From: Cryptomeria japonica
Lineage: Eukaryota > Streptophyta > Pinopsida > Cupressales > Cupressaceae
Length of the DNA stretch: 64,000 nt
Assembly (NCBI RefSeq): GCF_030272615.1
Contig: NC_081409.1
Coordinates: 649,172,468 to 649,236,467 of the forward strand
Reading direction: 5' to 3'
The position numbers and the translations under genes are program-made. The notes below the pieces were generated by a model. That model did no database searches, had not been told where the DNA came from, and worked only from the letters and a program-made list of their open reading frames with translations. Below, piece by piece: positions 59,799 through 64,000 of the stretch (positions are counted from its first letter, which is position 1; the number at the start of each line of letters is the position of its first letter).

Positions 59799-62659
59799 CT
59801 AAGTCTCTACCCGTGGAAATATGAATCCAAGCTGATCTCTGAGATATTCGAAAGTCTCCTTAGGCAAAGGTTTTGTGAAAATATCTACAAGTTGTTCTTT
59901 AGTATTCACATAAACCAGTTTTATCTCCTTTTCTTCAACTTTTTCCCTTCGAAAATTTAGTTTGATAGAAATATGTTTTGTTTTAGAATGTAATACTGGA
60001 TTCTTAGATATATCAATTGCTGCAGTGTTATCACAATATATAGTAATAGGTTCCTTGCATTTTACCTTTATGTCTTTCAACATTTGCTTAAGCCATAGTA
60101 CCTATGTACAGTTAATTGCTACTGCAACATATTCTGATTCTACTATTGATAAAGATGTACAACTTTGTTTCTTCCTCAACCAAGAAACTAATCTCTTTCC
60201 AAGAAAGAATGCTCCGCTAGTGGTGTTTTTCCTATCATCCACATCTCCTGCCCAATTTGCATTTGTGTATGCACATAGATTAAAATATTCATCTCTAGGA
60301 TACCATAATCCAAAATTTGGAGTGCCTTGTAAGTACCGAAAAATCCTTTTCACAGCTGATTCATGATTTTCCTTAGGATTAATTTGAAATATAGAAACAA
60401 TACATACTGCATTCATAATATCAGGTCTGGTTTGTGTCAAATACAGTAAACCTCCTATCATAGATTTGTATCTAGTTGGATTAGCAAGTGTAGATTCATC
60501 CCTTTGAGATAATTTATCATTTGTAGTCATAGTTGTGCTTACAGGTTTAGAGTTCTCCATCCCAAATTTATTTAGTAACTCTTTCAGGTACTTGGATTGA
60601 CTCAAAAATATAAATTGTTGTCTACATTTTCTTTAGTATAACCAATCTTTAAAAGATATTTATCCAACCTTGCATACCAAGCTCTTGGGGCTTGTTTTAA
60701 TCCATACAGAGCTTTTCTTAACATGCAAACCATATCATTGTCATTTGTCAAAGAAAATCCATCTGGTTGTTCAATATAGACTTCCTCTTCAAGATCTCCA
60801 TTCAAGAATACATATTTAATATCCATTTGATAAACTTTGTAGGCCTTGTGAGTTGCAAAGGCCAAGAATAATCTGATTGTCGCAATTCTAGCTACCGGTG
60901 CAAAGGTTTCATTGTAATCAACTCCTTCTTTCTGAGAATATCCCTTACACGCTAATCTTTCTTTATTTCTGACAACCTTACCATCTTCATTAAGTTTGTT
61001 TCTAAATACCCATTTGGTTTCAATTACATTTTTATCTTTAGGCCAGGGAACTAATGTCCAAGTATTTTTTTTCTCAATTTGTCCTAATTCTTCTTCCATA
61101 GCTTTAATCCAAAATTTATCTTCACATGCCTCATTAATAGATGATGGTTCAAATTGAGAAATAAGACATACCTCTTCATTTTTCAATCTTCCTCTTTTCA
61201 TAACTCCTTTAAATTTGTTTCCAATTATCTGATCTTCAGAATGATTCAATCTTACATACCAGGGTGTCTTAGTTTGTTGTTGTTCTTCAATTACTGTGGA
61301 ATCCACTTATGGTACCGGGGTAACTGGATCTTCATTCTGTACTAGTGGATTTAGTGTAGGTTCATTTGTCACAACTTCTATTTCTGGTTCAGAGTCTATA
61401 TACCTTGAAGTTCTTCTGAATTGTTCATCAATCTTTACATTTGTACTCTCAACAATTTTCTGCAATTTCTTATTAAAGCATCTATATGCCTTGCTCTTAG
61501 ATGAATAACCAAGAAATATTCCTTCATCACTTATAGGATCAAATTTTCCAACATACTCATCTCTTCTAATATAATATTTACTTCCACAAATTCTGAAATA
61601 CTTAAGAGTAGGAGGATTACCAAACCATAGTTCATGAGGGGTCTTACCGGTTTCACCTTTGATGTGAACTTTGTTGAATGTATAGGCGGTTGTGCTGACT
61701 ACTTCTCTACAATACACATGTGGTAAATTTTCTTAAGATAATATACTTCTTGCTACATCCAAGATAGTTATATTTTTCCTTTCAACAACTCCATTCTGTT
61801 GTGGTGTCTGAGGTGTTGATAGTTGTCTTCTGATTCCATTCACTACATAGAATGTATTAAATTCGTTAGATGTGAATTCTCCTCCTTCATCTAATCTTAA
61901 ACATTTGATTTTCTTACCGGTTTCATTTTCAACCATCGCATTGAACAGTTTGAACTTTCCAAGTGCTTATGATTTTTCTCTGAGAAAAGTAACCCAACAC
62001 ATTTTAGAATAATCATCAACAATTAGCATGAAATATCTATCACCTTGTAAGATTTTACTTCTAGTTGGACCACATAAATCAGTGTGAGTCAAATCAAGAG
62101 CATTATTGGATTTTTCTGGAATACTTTTGAAACTAGCTCTAACTTGTTTTCCAAATTGACATTCATTACAAATTGTATTATGAGGTTTCACAATTTTAGG
62201 TAGATCTCTAACTACCTTAGAAGTACTGATCTTCACCATGCAATCAAAGTTTATATTACATAGTCTCTTATGCCATAACCAACTTTCATTTATATGTGCA
62301 ATCAAGCATATCTTTTCACTATTATTGAAATGAAAGATATTACCTCTAGTCTGATTACCGGTTACAATTTCTAAACCAGTTCTATTCATGATTTTGCATA
62401 TTCCATTCTTAAATTGTAACTGAAATCCCTTCCCAACCAATTGACCAACACTTAAAAGATTATGCTTTAATCCTTCAACTTAGTAGGCATTGTCAGTGTT
62501 ATGCTTACCATCAAGAGATATTGAACCTTTACCTTTGATTGAATAGGCTTTGTCATCTCCAAATCTTACTAAACCTCCATTGTATTCTTGAAAGTTCAAG
62601 AATTTACCTTTGTCTCCTCTCATATGATGTGAGCATCCTGAGTCAATGATCCATTCATC
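59799..62659 (-). pseudogene. Copia E pol, RT active site deleted
   Basis: Protease has IIDSGCSHHMRGDK (about 62645). Integrase has WLWHKRLCNIN...CNECQFGKQ, IVDDYSKMCWVTF, EGGEFTSNEF and TPQQNGVVERKN. RT has [22 protein letters not shown] and [17 protein letters not shown], then jumps at about 60605 from DNNLYF to LSQSKYLKELL. Compared with copy B, the segment with FVDDI and about 60 codons is missing. RNase H (60102-59799) keeps CDNTAAIDISKNPV and DIFTKPLPKETF. Additional frame breaks lie near 61310, 61730 and 61970. Confidence 0.92.
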
Positions 62660-63778
62660 CTTTACTTCAACTTTAGCTACTAGGGCTTGTTGTACCAGTT
62701 GAGTAGTAGGTGTCGGTTGATCTTCTGTTATAGAAACAAAAACCCACCCATTGTCTGTTGGATCCTCATCAGAATCATCAGTCACACCTTCATCAGCAAT
62801 GTAACAAGATTTGTCTTTCTTCTTCTTAAATATGTATCTCTGATATTCAAGATTAGACTTGTATGTTCTTCTAGCTTCTTCTCTTAGTCTAGCATGTCTA
62901 TCAGGGCATCTCGAAGCAATATGACCAATCTTATTGTAGTTAAAACATTTAAAGCACGCTTTACCTTCATACTTACTTCCAACTGGACCTATTGGCATTT
63001 TCCTTGCAAATAGTGCTTCAAGTTCTTCAAGTTCTTCAAGCTCTTCATTCTCCTTCCTAGTTTCTTCAAGTTCTCCTGCATAAAAGGCTTTCCAATCTAA
63101 TTTGTCAAATGATGGAGTAGATGATGTTGATGCTTTAAAGGCCAAATTTGTCTTTATAGTAGCAATAGGACCAAATTCCTCAATTTCAAAAACTGAAAGT
63201 TTTCCAATAAATGTATCTCTAGTTACTGATGTATTAGGCATTGTTCTCAACTCTTTTATAGCAGTAACCTTCATTTTATATGCCGGTGGAAATCCTCTTA
63301 AGATTTTTGAAACAATTTCATCCTCACTCAAGGTTCCTCCACAACATTTAATACCCAAAACAATTTCATTTACTCTTTCCATTAAAGCAGAAATCCTTTC
63401 ATCTTCTTCCATTTTCAGATGTTCATACATGACTCAGAAGCTTTCAAGTTTTGTAATCTTGATTATGGAATCTCCTTCATTCAGTGTTTCCAAATGATCT
63501 CAAATAGCTTTAGCAGTAGACCTATCTGATAATCCCATGATTTGTTGATATGATAAAGCACTCAAAAATGCTTGTCTTGCTTTGCAATCATTCTCCTCGT
63601 CTTTAGCTAAGGTAGTTGGAGCAGTTTGACCAGCTACAGCAGCAATATAGCCATTCTTTGTAACTTCCTAGATGTCTTTACCAATGCAATTCAGATGTGT
63701 CTCCATCCTAATCTTCCATATCCCACAGTTGGTTCCATCAAGTTTAGGATTGTCCTTCTTGAAATAATTAGTAGTCAT
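62660..63778 (-). pseudogene. Copia E gag
   Basis: Start at 63778 (MTTNYFKKDNPKLDG), by comparison with copies A and B. Stops lie in the first third (KDI-stop-EVTKNG, LESF-stop-VMYEH). From 63430 the frame is open through the zinc knuckle, which reads KCFNYNKIGHIASRC with Tyr for the second Cys as in copy B. An acidic tail ends in DEGVTDDSDEDPTDNGW before the protease. This is the longest open gag stretch among the family-1 copies. Confidence 0.9.
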
Positions 63779-63820
63779 TGGATCTCCTCAAGTTGTTAAA
63801 CTTTTGGAAAAGAGGACTAA

Positions 63821-63832
63821 GCTCTGATACCA
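63821..63832 (-). other. Primer-binding site, Copia E
   Basis: GCTCTGATACCA on the plus strand, exact initiator methionine tRNA type, two bases from the LTR. Confidence 0.93.
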
Positions 63833-63834
63833 AT

Positions 63835-64000
63835 TTTTAGGTCCCGGAGACAACTAAGAGGGCGGGGGGGTGAATCATTTATCTAAAAAATTCAAATCAA
63901 AAGCCATTAAACCAACTTAATGCTTAATACCGGTAAACTAGTTAAGTATGTCGGTAGACAGTGTTAATAGTAAATTGCTATATCGGTAAAGATTAATGCA
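63835..64000 (-). repeat. 5' LTR of Copia E, partial
   Basis: Begins TTTTAGG (for TGTTAGG) and continues to the window end in register with the left LTR. Confidence 0.92.

Larger units (their letters stand above)
58347..64000 (-). mobile_element. Copia element E (family 1), runs off the window
   Basis: Minus-strand family-1 element: left (3') LTR at 58347-59418, coding region, primer site, then the first 166 bases of the 5' LTR at 63835-64000. The left flanking pentamer is CCATC; its partner lies beyond the window. It lacks about 175-190 bases that encode the RT active site, so it cannot copy itself. Confidence 0.93.

Overview
This window is nuclear DNA of a land plant, probably a seed plant with a large repeat-rich genome. 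A conifer or other gymnosperm is my inference from the density of old, mutually nested LTR retrotransposons and the lack of any recognisable host gene. I see no tRNA, rRNA or CRISPR array and no intact host gene. Almost every recognisable coding stretch is a decayed mobile-element protein with frameshifts and stop codons, so I list these as pseudogenes.

Layout. 1-6110 (minus): a multicopy element-associated protein of unknown function (3737-4909), flanked by two related GC-rich arrays (1075-1550, 5230-6110). 6397 to about 23690 (plus): a Ty3/Gypsy element that looks like the Tat lineage (RT, RNase H, second archaeal-type RNase H, integrase at 6397-9945). An antisense plant-mobile-domain ORF (12620-14715) and an LTR-like 3' end follow. 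A family-2 Copia solo LTR (11870-12610) and a full Copia element A (16482-23196) sit inside it. 23823-31952 (plus): the 3' half of a family-2 Copia-type element carrying a roughly 1000-residue extra ORF. It is split by Copia element C (24362-28324), which itself holds a family-2 solo LTR (27216-28001). 31980-34020 (minus): a CACTA transposase fragment and a Gypsy RT fragment. 35150-44137 (minus): a 5'-truncated family-3 Copia whose LTR is split by full-length Copia element D (35213-41540). 44138-55773 (plus): a second, longer copy of the unknown protein, split by full-length Copia element B (46415-53104). 57191-58346: a gag-like fragment, cut by Copia element E (58347 to beyond the window end, minus).

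Elements A, B, C and E belong to one Copia family (family 1: LTRs of about 1.06 kb, initiator-Met tRNA primer site, gag-PR-IN-RT-RH order). Five-base target duplications fix the ends of A (CACTT), B (AAGAC), C (AACAA), D (AAACT) and the solo LTR at 27216 (GGCCT). None has an intact polyprotein, so any movement would need proteins supplied from elsewhere.

The most interesting signals are structural. Three Copia families share a U5 hairpin next to the primer-binding site; its stem sequence changes between families but stays paired, around an invariant C-run loop. The same families share an inverted repeat around the polypurine tract/U3 border. Two long, unassigned accessory proteins also recur in element contexts.
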